Origin: Anthopleura xanthogrammica
Lineage: Eukaryota > Cnidaria > Anthozoa > Actiniaria > Actiniidae
NCBI GenBank assembly: GCA_964019055.1
Contig: OZ025211.1
Coordinates: 3,084,835-3,148,834, forward strand
Reading direction: 5' to 3'
DNA length: 64,000 nucleotides
Shown here: in pieces, positions 11,016 through 21,848 of the stretch
Layout: the number at the start of each line of letters is the position of its first letter
Numbering within the stretch: position 1 is the first letter of the stretch
The notes under the pieces: model-generated
What the model was told of the DNA's origin: nothing
Databases searched by the model: none
Seen by the model: only the letters and a program-made list of their open reading frames with translations
Position numbers and translations under genes: made by a program

Positions 11016-12321
11016 TTCGCTTAGCGTTAATGGACGGAATAAAATACTAAGGCAAAAAACGAATACATATTGAATTAAAATAAGAGAAAAAAATGAAAAA
11101 GTGAACGAAAAAACCCTAATAACCAAAGCGAGGCACTTAATTATTAAATCTCTTAATAAAAGAATTGTTCTCAATATTTGCTCAGTGTCATCCAAATCGT
11201 TTTTGACTTTGACTCTTCTAAGTTTTTCTGGACATCAAAATGGAATTTTAATTAAAAAAGACATGAGAATTTTAAATATTTATCATTTCTGCTGGCTATA
11301 TTGTTAATGCGGCTAGCTGTCTTTGTCCATTTTACTATGATATCAAACAAATTTTTTTTGTTTGTCTAATGAATGAATAGTTCATTAACGTGTTGTTAAA
11401 AAGTATTCTATATTTACACAAAAACGGGTGTCATATATTAGTCATGCACAAATATATTTGAAGCGTTTGTTTATTTTTTGTTCTAAGTTATATTTACAAG
11501 CTTAGGGATTAAGCTTTGGAATAACGCCTACAATAGGTAAAATTATATTTTGGTTTAACCTTGTTTTGGCTTCTAAAAGATTCTCATCATCTCGGAATTC
11601 TCCGAAGGCAAATCAACACGTCCCCGTAAAAACCTTTCGACCAATCAGAACATACACACTGGATATTTTTTTATTATCATGTCTTCTAAACCTGGTCATT
11701 TCCTTACCGCTTTTTTGCTTGTTTGGTTTGACTGTTTTGTTCAAAACTTATTTCTTATTTTCGCCTTTCTTTTGTGTTCCTTTTTGCTCTGTATGCGTTT
11801 TTTCTATTTGTCAAGCTTCATCGCTTTAATTTGCTGTACAATCTTTTATTTGCTCTACACCGTGTACAGTCTTTTGATGGTGAAGTTTTTGGTTAGTTTT
11901 TAGGTAGAATTGAAAATTTAATTAAATATTAAAAACAAGAAAGAACAGAGGTTTTTGATCCTTTTGTGATGCAAAAAGAATAAATTTAAACTTAAATATT
12001 TGATAGAAGACTTTTGGGATATATTAATAAATAAGTATCACAGATTGCAACTGGGGAAAAAATCACAAAAACAGACGCGAAAAGATGCCATCAATATTCT
12101 AAAAAGAAATATTTTGTTCGACACAAATTGAATGTTATATATAGAAACAGCTAGATGTTTTTTCAAAGAGTTATAAGATGTCTGGCATATACTTCCAGGT
12201 ACGCCACGCCGGGAAGGATTAAATTTCACGATAATGTCAATAGCAATCATATCGCAAACAATTTTAAGTAAAATCGAATTATAATTTCCTTGATGGTCTT
12301 TTTTTTTTTTAATGGGCCAGG
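11016..12321. other. Intergenic, nothing recognised
   Basis: AT-rich sequence with no splice-bounded conserved exon that I can identify. The ORF at 11566-11829 translates to a Phe/Leu-rich peptide with no homologue I know and is most likely chance. Confidence 0.5.
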
Positions 12322-12560
12322 CCAAAGCACAGGTGGCGAGCCCTTGAATCATAATCGTGACATTTACCACCGCTGGGGTCGAGAGTTCAATCCCCAGACA
12401 CGCCATTACGTGTTAGAAGAGTTGCTTGTTGGTTCTCTCCGCTGCTTCGAGGATTTTTCTCCAAGTTTTCCTGTTTTCCTAGAAGATATTTCTCTGCGTT
12501 TACCGGTTTTCCTCCAAAGCAAAAATCAACTTATTGATCAATTCCAGTTCAATTTGGCAT
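12322..12560 (+). mobile_element. tRNA-derived SINE copy
   Basis: An A-box-like TGGCGAGCCCTTG is followed by the B-box-like GAGTTCAATCCCC, then AGAGTTGCTTGTTGGTTCTC and a body ending AAAAATCAACTTATTGATCA. The same GAGTTGCTTGTTGGTT module occurs at about 62690 and, inverted, near 23785. I call it a SINE rather than a tRNA gene because there is no complete cloverleaf and the module is repeated. Confidence 0.7.
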
Positions 12561-13065
12561 CGATCGCTTTAGTCATGCTATGACCTCCTGGCTCGTGAGA
12601 CTGAACAATCGCACAATCGGCGAAAAATATGATAAAAATATCCCTTTCTTTTCATTGTTTTTCACTCTCCCCAATCTTTCATTCCATGGTTCAGCCCTGC
12701 ATGATAGAACACGAAAAAGAAAAAAGAAAAAAAAAAAAACCTCCGGCAAATAATGTAAATAATCCGAAGAACTCAACAGAATTTTTTAGAAAATTCGATG
12801 TTTAAAATATTAGGATATGCGATGCTATAACAAACTTCATATATCAACGCTGAACTGAGAAACAGGAAGAAAGCATTAGTTGCTTTTGTTTTTTGCTGCT
12901 TGGTCAATTATTGTAGTAAGATAATTATGTTTCTTCAAGTAAATTTTCTTCGGAAAAAATCCCGAGCTTCAGAAAGAAAATTTAAAAACAGCGAGAAAAA
13001 GATCTTTAGACTTTTAATGTCATATATAATATAATATAATAATATATAATATATATAGATTACTT

Positions 13066-13198
13066 CATAGAAAGTGCGGCGTACGGGGTTATATTCACGA
13101 GTTGTTTGTGTAAAACACGAACGAGCGAGTCTTCGAGCGAGTGAGTGTTTTTACACAAACAACTCGTGAATATAGCCCCGTACAAAGCACTTTCTATG
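13066..13198. mobile_element. Near-perfect palindromic MITE
   Basis: Arms of about 60 bp begin CATAGAAAGTGC and mirror as GCACTTTCTATG. Matching inner blocks are ATATTCACGAGTTGTTTGTG and CACAAACAACTCGTGAATAT, with a short central loop. There is no coding content. The flanks are AT dinucleotide runs, so the target duplication cannot be read. Confidence 0.8.
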
Positions 13199-13426
13199 AT
13201 GTTTTCTCTTTATTATATATATAACTAGAATTCACATACAAACACGTTTATTTTGATTGAATAAAAATGACAAATTTTGTCGAAACTTTCGAAAGTTTTA
13301 AGTTTATAAGTTAAAATGACATGCAACTGTACATAATTAAATTGAAAAACTCCTCATGTCAGTTTATAAAAGGAAAATGAATATACAAAAAGTCAATATA
13401 AATATCAAAAATGTACTGTTTTTTAA

Positions 13427-13714
13427 CAATTAGTCCTCGAGTCCGAATGGCCTACGAGTTAATAGCCCATAAGGCCGAAGGCCGAATGGGCTATTGACTC
13501 GTAGGCCATGAGGGCGAGAGGTCTAATTGTTTTAGTAAAAACCTACTAATCGGTCCAATAAAAGGATGCAAAAAGTTTTGGATTTTGCTTTAAATATATT
13601 TTTTTTGGTTTTCAAAACCGGCGCTTTTCGCTACTAGAGGTCTATCACTAATAGACCCCTAGTAGCTCAGCCAATCACAGGGCTCGATTGGTGATAGACC
13701 ATTAGTAGGTTTTT
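13427..13714 (+). mobile_element. Composite MITE, copy 1
   Basis: Two adjoining modules. The first (13427-13530) is a roughly 100-bp hairpin with CAATTAG(T/A)CCTC ends. The second (13537-13714) is flanked by terminal repeats AAAACCTACTAAT and ATTAGTAGGTTTT. The same pair in inverted order lies at 18767-19054 inside brambleberry intron 2. Sharing of both modules and their spacing shows they move or duplicate together. Confidence 0.8.
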
Positions 13715-13715
13715 T

Positions 13716-14033
13716 CTAATCATAATTAGTCGCTGTCTGGCGAATCCAAGATGCAATAACGGCGGCGCTTTGTTGTTGTTTCTTCACGCAAAGAAGCAGC
13801 TCGTCTAAATCTCTTGGCTGGATTTCTTCCAGGTTTTGCTGCACATTTTTTGTTTCAAGATATGTAGTCAATAAAGCCAGGTCTCTCTTCGTCTTGCTTA
13901 GTGTGTTTTTGTTTTCTTGGTTTTGAATAAACTCATCTACCGGCACATCTAGTGACACAAAACGACTCGCCATTTGGTTCACATCAACAAAGCTACAGAA
14001 AACACAACTTTGCTTTGGCGGGAAGCCATTCAA
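13716..14033 (-). pseudogene. Fragment of a probable tyrosine-recombinase-like (Crypton-type) ORF
   Basis: A 105-aa minus-strand ORF from 14033. The segment from about residue 22 (a MASRFVSL block, then KTKRDLALLTTYLETKN and EIQPRDLDELLLCV) resembles the N-terminal SAM-like/DUF3504 region of Crypton-derived recombinase-like proteins that are abundant in cnidarians. No catalytic recombinase part follows: the reading frame stops exactly at the border of the adjoining MITE. It is probably a 5' fragment cut off by deletion or insertion. The family assignment is from memory of the sequence pattern and is tentative. Confidence 0.4.
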
Positions 14034-14686
14034 ATGTCACAATTGCTCGTTTTATGATTGGTTGGTTTGGTCAACTCTAAATTTTGATTGGTTATATTTT
14101 TACACAGTGAAAAGCTGTACGCGATGCTAATTGGTCGTATTGCATTTTTCACCAGTGAAATATAAAGCATAGAGATTTTTATAATAGAGATTTATTGTAT
14201 GAAATTCTAGTTATATATATAATAAAATAGAATAATAGATTTATGTAATTTATGTAACGTACACTACAATTGCCATAAAATAAATATACATATGTCAATA
14301 TAATATCAAGAAATATTCTAAGCTATTAAATTTAATTTGATTAAGTTATTTGGTGGCTACAAAAAGCCCGCTTAATAGATGCATGAGAAAATTAGAATAG
14401 TAGAAAAAAAAATTAAGAAATGGAAGGTTTCGCATTTTTTAATTTAAAATTAAAAGATACGTACTACATACGTATAACAAATGAAATAATCTGCAAGGAA
14501 AGAGAAATAACTGCATGGAAAATGATGAATGATGAAAAAATCTCCATAAAAATAAAGGGAATACTCAATACGTCTAGTATTGTTACTGTAACCCTCAGTC
14601 TGTCATGTAATAACCAGCGTGTAATTTTGTCTCTAGCCCGCAAATGTCATGTGATACTGATCACGTGATATGATTGTATTTCCCCT
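14034..14686. other. AT-rich gap downstream of brambleberry
   Basis: No gene is seen. The start holds TTGGTTGG and ACACAGTGAAAA/TTTTTCACCAGTGAAA elements that form a weak inverted repeat (about 14100-14165). The rest is AT-rich and would contain the 3' UTR of the minus-strand gene that stops at 14687. Confidence 0.5.
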
Positions 14687-17600
14687 CTAGTGGCCATGCG
14701 TGGGACATAAGCCACTCTCATTGGCTGTTACTTTCTTGCATGGTTTTCCAGCTTTCGTAGTAGCGCTACAGCGTCTGCGCGGAGTGCCTGTGACGCTTAA
14801 AGTCGATGAAAGGCTGCGATTTGGAGTAGATGTGAGATCAGGCAAATAAGACATGTCAAGCTCTCTTCTGACTTCTGCTATCGCAGATCGGCATGGTGTC
14901 TTAGGTATAACAGTTGAGTTTAGGGAACTTGAGAAAGACTCAAAACTACAAGAAGGTGCTTTGCAAGAAAGAAAAAATGACAAATGTAAACACATTAACA
15001 AAATGGGGATCTGCATTTGCTAAGACAAGACTTACCAGAACATACAGTCTTGTAAGAACCAGGGCTTCCAAGTGCGTAGGGAGATTCATATTCTAATGAA
15101 TTCATCTTCATTTGCGTCTTGTTTCCAAACCGCTGTTTGAGGTAGAAATAGAGCCAATTGCCTACAAAAGTGAACCGTCAAGATTGTACTAAGTTCTATA
15201 TCGGCAACGTACATTCACTCACATACAGCGCGCAATACATCCACCACGTAATCAATCACTACACACAGCGCGCACTACAACCACCACGTAATCAATCACT
15301 ACACACAGCGCGCACTACATCCACCGCGTGATCAATCACTACACACAGCGCGCACTACATCCACCACGTGATCAATCACTACACACAGCGCGCGCTACAT
15401 CCACCACGTAATCAATCACTACACACAGCGCGCACTACATCCACCACGTAATCAATCACTACACAAAGTGCGCACTACATCCACCACGTAATCAATCACT
15501 ACACACAGCGCGCACTACATCCAATACGTAATCAATCACTACACACAGCGCGCACTACATCCACCGCGTAATCAATCACTACACACAGCGCGCACTACAT
15601 CCACCACGTAATCAATCACTACACACAGCGCGCACTACATCCACCACGTAATCAATCACTACACACAGCGCGCACTACATCCAATACGTAATCAATCACT
15701 ACACACAGCGCGCACTACATCCAATACGTAATCAATCACTGCACACAGCGCGCACTACATTGACATGTAATCAATCACTACATACAGCGCGCACTACATC
15801 CACCGCGTAATCAATCACTACACACAGCGCGCACTACATCCACCACGTAATCAATCACTACACACAGCGCGCACTACATCCACCGCGTAATCAATCACTA
15901 CACACAGCGCGCACTACATCTACCGCGTAATCAATTGCTGCACACAACGCGCACTACATCCACCGTGCACTCCTTACCTATAAACACAACTAAGAGTAAT
16001 ATCGACAGCACGGAGAAGGATAAACTAGAACCAAGTTTGATCTCAGACCAGGCATTCACTGGGACCATCACAAGGAGAACCAGCCTTGTGAACAGTGGAG
16101 CTTGAAGAAATAGAATGCTAAACGTAGCAACAAAGAAGTAGCCAGCGTGCATCAGGCATGTGACTAAAGTAGTAATCTTATTGTCAGTTCCGCCAAATTG
16201 ATCAGAGAGCCAGGTGATGCGATTATCGAGCTTGGATTGCATGGATTCGATGGCCTGGTGAGCGAAAAAAAAAGATTCTTTATAAGATCAAACATCAATT
16301 TTATGGAACCCTGAAACAACCTCTGGGCTGACAACCTCAGGGCACGGCTAACTCACAGATCAAATTGGAATTTAGCGTATTAGGTTTTGACGAGGAGGAA
16401 AACAAGGGGAAAAAATTGAATCCATGGAGAGACCAACAAACTCGGCAAACTGTTACGGCGCGACGAGAATGTGGCACGGAATTTCGAATGTTTCAATTCA
16501 TACGTGGCACGACGTCAACACCGACACGGTCACGACGTCAACACCGACACGGTCACGACAAGGCGCGGTCCGTGCCGTAAATTTTCCATAATCATACGAA
16601 ATCTGCTCTAATGAAGAAATAAAAAACGCATATGCGTGCTGTGTTATCCGATATAGCATGCGTCACTAATCAACCAAGTAGTGAGATTTACAGTTATGTT
16701 ATAATACCTCTAATAAATAGCAAATAGTTTGATTCATCTTTTTCAGATTTTCCAAGGTGTTATTGTAATGTTCTGTTGAGTTCTGATGAAATTCAAGCAT
16801 CTGGAGTGTCCCTACATCTGTAAACAAATCACAATAAGATCAGAGAAGCAAAGTCGGAGAGAGAAAGGGATGTGACAGGCAAGAGAAAAGTTGGGAAAAG
16901 TTGGTTAACCTATCTTGTCCCACACGTCTTGTGCCTTCCCTTTGATGTCAGTCAGATCGTGGAGAATTTCACTGTGGCTTTGTTTGCGTCCTGTCTCTTG
17001 TTTGACCATCTCTGCTGTCGCAGATTCTGGAAATATTGACAAGGTAAAAATATTTGACTAGTACGAGCTGGATCAGACGGACCAACCAACCAACATACAG
17101 ACTACGAAGCCAAATTCGCTTGAATGACCATAGATCGAACAATGGATTTAAGGCAAGGCTGCAGTAGACAATAAAGTAGATTTTTGAATAGAAATCCTAA
17201 GCCTCGACTTGAATCTATTGTTCTGTGGTCATTCAAGCGATTTAGGGAAAGGTATATTATCTAAACCGACCAACCGATCACTCGACCGACCATCCAATCA
17301 AACAACCAAACATTAACCCACAGACTACCTAGAAGGCAGTAGAAGGCAGTAATCCGACCATTTATCTAACTATGCAACTGACCGACCATCCAAACCACCA
17401 AACAACAAGCTATTTACAAACTGTAACCAAACCACATTTCTACAGTGGTTTCATAACGAAATTTTCATACAAAGCTCACCGAGTTTCCTGTTAATTTTCT
17501 CCGTCATGTCAGTCAGGTGTTTGCGACCTTCGTCAATCAATCTTTTCTCTTGAGTCAAAGCATCAATATTACTTTTCAATCCACTAGACATTGCACGTTG

Positions 17601-19843
17601 AGCAGCTTCATGTGATGACTGGAGTCTGTGCTGCTGTTCTAGAAGCTTATCTTGGCCAGCGGTAACCTTGTCGACTGTCTGCGCAGCCAGATCAGAAATC
17701 TCTGTCTGTCCAGTCTATATCAATGAAGGCAAGACGTCTCAGCATTGTATATAGACTCGAGATGTGATAGTCCCTTTCACAGTTCCCTGCACCATATTGA
17801 AAGGTAGCCGTGCCTTTGCATCCAAGCGAGACGAACGGTGAGCTTGCAATGATAGAGATATGTGGATAATTGTCCAAGGTGTTTTGTCATTGCAAGGTCA
17901 TCGTTCGTATCGCTTCGATGCACCTTTTAAGATGGCGCATGGAACTGTGAATGGGACTATTCTTAAGGTAGTTCTAATGGTAAATTTTTCAAATAAGCAA
18001 ATACGACAAACAGATAGACATATAAACAGACAGAACAGACATCAGATAGACAAGCAGAAATAAGGAGCAAGCAATTTAGTTTCCTTTTGGTCGATTCAGG
18101 AAACAAATGATTGGAACATCTTTGTCAAAGTCAAGAATGCAAAAAGAAAGCCCATTCTCTTACCTTCAAAGTTTCCATCAGCTTCAATTGTTCGCCTGCT
18201 TGTTGACCAAGTTTATTAACAGTGTACTCGGTCTTGAGGCGGAACTGTTGCTGCCTGGTGGCATAGCAAACTGACCGCGCCCTGTTGCTGATAATATGGT
18301 AGCTGTTCCACGTGGCAACGTCCATTCCCGAGGTACATTGCGCGAGAGTCTGAAAGAAATGGCTTAATGAAAGTATAGCCTGCTTGCAGCGTGATAGTTA
18401 ACTCTAGTTTAAATGTTCTAAATCTCGCGTTCTGACTCTAGTTGGGGGCGCATGCTTTATGAGAGTACATAGCACCACATGCGCACTTTCTATTTCGTTA
18501 TCATCAAATAACTGTTCTAAATTTCGCTTTCCGATTGGTTGGGAGCGCGTGCATTATGCGAGCACAGACAGCACGCGCGCGCACTTCTATTTCGTCATTG
18601 GTGTCCAAAACAATGGCTACTCTATTTTTTATTCTATAAAAGTAATAAAAAACTTTCTTGCTGTATTGTGCTGTGTGAAGTTATAAAGCGTTTGTTTTAT
18701 AACTTCACACAGCACGCGTGCGCGTTTTCTATTTTTTATTCCTATCCAAGATAACGCCTATTAGAAAAAACCTACTAATGGTCTATCACCAATCGAACCC
18801 TGTGATTGGCTGAGCTAATAGGGGTCTATTAGTGATAGACCTCTAGTAGCGAAAAGCGTCGGTTTTGAAAACCAAAAAATATATATTTAAAGCAAAATCC
18901 AAAACTTTTTGCATCCTTTTATTGGACCGATTAGTAGGTTTTTACTAAAACAATTAGACCTCTCGCCCTCATGGCCTACGAGTCAATAGCCCATAAGGCC
19001 GAAGGCCTCATGGGCTATTGACTCGTAGACCATTCGGACTCGAGGACTAATTGTTAAATATAACACTGACCATTTCGTCGGTACATTTGTACGTTGGACG
19101 ATTTTCCGCTAACGACTGACAGTTCAGTAACTGAACGCCAAGTTTCCCGAGTTCTTCCTCGTTGATGTCACTACAGGACTTCTTGATTCTGTTAATAACC
19201 TTTAAAATGACAAATAATAAACGTCTACTAAAAATTATCCAGGTACTATCAAGATATCTTATGTAGGGGAGTGTAACTGTAGTACAATTGCCTCTCACTT
19301 CATGAGGATGATCAGGATCGATTCTTAATTAAACCCGCAGCATCAGATGCGAGTAGAGTTTGAGGGATTTTGACGCGCGTGTTCAATGATCTTGACTTTA
19401 TAAGCAGTATTTCCTTGCATCGTGATTGGTTGGTGTCGCACATCAACCCATGCCGTGCCCGAACCCGTGCCGGCGCCGGTTGCAGTAATATTTCACAGTC
19501 ATAAAAATCCATCTTAGTTCAAGCAGTAGCGCACAAACTGTTGGGTCAGAACAGTAGGTACGCGTAATATACGTCTTAGTTTGCATGTTACGTAATATTG
19601 ACTTACAATCTGATGGCAAGAATCAAGGGGCTTCAGGTCTCCCATATATTTCTTCGCTTCTACTAAGAATCTTTCCTCTGCACCAGTCATTTCGAAAGGT
19701 ACGGGACTTCTAACCAAGTGCGCGCCTTTATTACTGCCAGTCTCGCCTTCGTTTGTCTCGTCACTTGAGAAGGGCCAGAGGGACCAGCCATGAACCGAAC
19801 ATACACAGGCCAGAAGAACCAGAATCACATGAAGACGACTCAT
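14687..19843 (-). CDS. bmb: Brambleberry / GEX1 / KAR5-family nuclear fusion protein
   Basis: Nine minus-strand exons: 19843-19607, 19199-19071, 18349-18164, 17699-17480, 17026-16910, 16817-16708, 16254-15978, 15161-15036, 14958-14687. All have GT-AG borders and compatible phases, giving 557 aa and a TAG stop. Residues 1-19 form a signal peptide. Residues about 70-165 are the Cys-containing lumenal region typical of the family: SCHQI, then LLNCQS, C...LAQCTSGMD, and TWNSYHIISNRARSVCYATR. Residues 185-330 are a Lys/Glu/Gln-rich, probably coiled region. Residues about 367-426 hold two or three membrane segments. The C-terminus carries a Cys/His motif (RRRCSATTKAGKPC and CPTHGH). Family members act at the nuclear envelope in nuclear fusion: KAR5 in yeast karyogamy, GEX1 in plants, and zebrafish brambleberry in karyomere fusion of the early embryo. 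Introns carry MITEs and a satellite. Confidence 0.93.
15205..15970 (+). repeat. 40-bp satellite array filling brambleberry intron 7
   Basis: About 19 head-to-tail copies of a 40-bp unit (ATCAATCACTACACACAGCG followed by CGCACTACATCCACCACGTA). Variants include CCACCGCGTA, CCAATACGTA and CACGTG forms, and one unit near 15760 is 39 bp long. The array occupies nearly the whole intron between exon 7 (ends 15978) and exon 8 (starts 15161), leaving about 44 bp at the acceptor side and a few bp at the donor side. Each unit carries TGATTGAT on the minus strand, a PBX/HOX-like word, and a CACGTR E-box-like word. Confidence 0.95.
16305..16440 (-). mobile_element. SINE tail copy in brambleberry intron 6
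   Basis: On the minus strand it contains the tail shared with 6697-6900: ATCTGTGAGTTAGCC, the TGCCCTGAGGTT-like block, and CAGAGGTTGTTTCAGGGTTC. A tRNA-like head is not evident, so the copy is truncated. Confidence 0.6.
16449..16610. mobile_element. AGAGCAG-type MITE, partial
   Basis: The right end is the family terminus TCATACGAAATCTGCTCT. The body has the GGCACGG, GACACGGTCACGAC (twice) and GTCCGTGCCGTAA words found in copies at 37791-37944, 38606-38777, 44858-45031 and 51657-51783. The left terminus is missing or degenerate. Confidence 0.65.
17117..17241. mobile_element. Palindromic MITE in brambleberry intron 4
   Basis: Terminal inverted repeats TCGCTTGAATGACCATAGA and its mirror CTGTGGTCATTCAAGCGA enclose about 85 bp of non-coding DNA. 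The element lies in the intron between 17480 and 17026. Confidence 0.75.
17766..17970. mobile_element. Palindromic MITE in brambleberry intron 3
   Basis: The arms GATAGTCCCTTTCACAGTTC and GAACTGTGAATGGGACTATT mirror each other with small differences, as do the inner TTGCATCCAAGCGA/TCGCTTCGATGCA blocks. Short ORFs read through it are by-products. Confidence 0.75.
18410..18750. mobile_element. GC-box-rich repeat in brambleberry intron 2
   Basis: Alternating words GGAGCGCGTGCATTATGCGA, TTTATAACTTCACACAGCA and GCGCGCACTTTCTATTT occur here. The same words appear, largely inverted, at 47635-47910 in an IFT122 intron (GCACGCGCCATCAACCAATC and TTATAACTTCACACAGCACA). This marks a shared DNA-transposon-like family with complex internal repeats. 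Confidence 0.6.
18767..19054 (-). mobile_element. Composite MITE, copy 2 (inverted relative to copy 1)
   Basis: Reverse orientation of the 13427-13714 element: the terminal-repeat module is at 18767-18943 (AAAACCTACTAAT to ATTAGTAGGTTTT) and the hairpin module is at 18951-19054. It sits 16 bp upstream of the exon 2 donor, on the intron side of brambleberry intron 2. Identity to copy 1 is high by eye, so the insertion is fairly young. Confidence 0.85.
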
Positions 19844-21848
19844 GTTGCAACTTTGAAATCGATAATAATAGATTAATATTCTAAATGCGCAAATAATAAA
19901 TATTATTCAAATGTGCATCCGAAGAAACTATATTATTCTTGAGCGAATCTCAATATCAGGCATCAAAAAGCCTGTTCTTGGACCGATCATTCATTCCATT
20001 CCCAGGGGAGTGCGTGGAATGCGTAGCAATTTTCAAAATAATATCTAGGTTAAAATTTCGAAGCCCCTATACATTCGTAAGTACCAAAAAACGTCCCTTA
20101 TAAATTTTAATTGGTATAAAATTTTAATCTCCTATTTCTCCAGGTTAAAAAGTAAACCCGTGTACCCTATTCTCAAAATGTCGGCCTTAGTTCGACCTCC
20201 TCCTAACCCTCAGCCTTTAGATGTATCCATGAAACTCTAACTAACAGTAAGAGATAGTTGGGATGAACGAAAACTCATGAGAATTTATTTGAAGACATTT
20301 GACCAGTGAAAGTAAGAGTATAGACTTTACATTAGAAAGATTTAAATAACTCTTAAAGTATAACTCGTTCTAAAAGAAATTATCTTTTAAAAATGAATTG
20401 CCCTATAGCTAACTTAAGCAGTATTCTCTGGAAAAAATAAACCAAAGACGTACAGGATTTCTTGCTCGCCAAAAGATATTAAGCAAGGCTATAAACTTAA
20501 TTTTAAGAAACTTTAAAGTAAGAGCAATTTTAATTCGCTCATGAAAGATTCAAAATTCGCGCGTTCAGGAACACTTAAAGCTGATGGAATACGTATGATA
20601 TATTTAATATGAATGAATTTACCTTTTAAGTTTTCTGCTAAAATTTCTTCGATTGTATCTTTAAGTTAAGTATGTACGAGTTTCAAGAAACTAGTCTTGA
20701 TGCTGCTTGTGATAGCGGAGAAGAAAGTCGAAAATGACTTGGTGGTGAAGGTGTGCTTGTTGGTCTTGTGTGACGTCATTGATGAATTGTAAGGGGAGGC
20801 CTGGAACTCAATACCAGTTTCTTTGCCTGGGTTTGGAGGGGAGGCATGGGACCTTTTGGTTGTGGCTTATATGGGAATTCTGCAATATTCATGATAACGA
20901 GTTCAAAACTGAATGAGTGAATAAATAAATGAATGAGTGAATGGAAGGAAGGAAGGAAGGAAGGAAGGAAGGAAGGAAGGAAGGAAGGAAGGAAGGAAGG
21001 AAGGAAGGAAGGAAGGAAGGAAGCAATACGTAAGGAACGAAGAAAGAAAGACAAGGGAAGTGATGGGAAGAATGTGAGAAATGAATGAATTAACAAATAA
21101 ATGAACAAATGACAAATAAATAAATTGAAATATAAAGTGAGTACACAGGTTAAACACATGAAGGAATGACTACAAAAAATGTGCACTTATTTTTCGTTTT
21201 TAATACTTTGTAATTACGTATACTCTTTATCATGTTTTATCGTAGCTACAAAAGACATGCAAGATATCGTAAACTACGCGTGGCACAATCGCCATGGACG
21301 GGAGCTTGTAAGTAACATTATTTGTTGAAAATGTCGTATACTATCCTAATAAAGTAAAGTTTACTTTCACATATGCTTTACCATTAAAATCATTAAGGAT
21401 ATATTTTTACTTGATATATGTACAATGTATCTGCATATATTGTGCAGTTTCTTTTTATAACGAATTATCCCACGCGATTCGTGAAAAACTGTTTGATTCC
21501 ATTTCTTTCAGGCTTTCATTATCAATTTCAATTTCAAATTTTCAAGGTATAAGTGAAAATATCAATGGGACCAAATATTGGTTTTAAATAACCGTAAAAG
21601 TAAGGGAGGGAGGGGAAAAAGATGAAAATAATAATTGGTGAAATAATCCTCTAATATCACTTTTTGGATATGACCTTAGAGTTTGATAATAATCAGCCAA
21701 AATCTCATAAAATAAATGTTTATTTGATCACGTGACAAAATTAGTGATGACCTCAAAATGACGTCATCGAATGGGACGACGGTTGCTTGGTATTCGGCCA
21801 GCGATATGAATCAAAACAAACTTTTCTCAAATCACGCAGGGCTAATTG
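19844..21848. other. Intergenic between brambleberry start and unknown-gene stop
   Basis: Holds the brambleberry 5' region (just above 19843) and the 3' region of the minus-strand gene ending at 21849. A (GGAA)n microsatellite lies at 20942-21022. No other exon is recognised. Confidence 0.55.
20942..21022 (+). repeat. (GGAA)n microsatellite
   Basis: About 20 uninterrupted GGAA units. The minus-strand frames read Phe-Leu-Pro-Ser repeats and are not genes. Confidence 0.97.

Noticed and set aside
12322..12400. Possible tRNA gene (A- and B-box-like words)
   Set aside because: No full acceptor and anticodon stems, and the same head is followed by a repeated body at other sites, so it is a SINE.
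15200..15975. CRISPR-like array of regular repeats
   Set aside because: The 40-bp units are contiguous with no unique spacers, the host is eukaryotic, and the array sits in an intron; it is satellite DNA.
20776..21186. Minus-strand ORF of 136 aa with Phe-Leu-Pro-Ser repeats
   Set aside because: Product of the (GGAA)n microsatellite; two frames are open over the same repeat.
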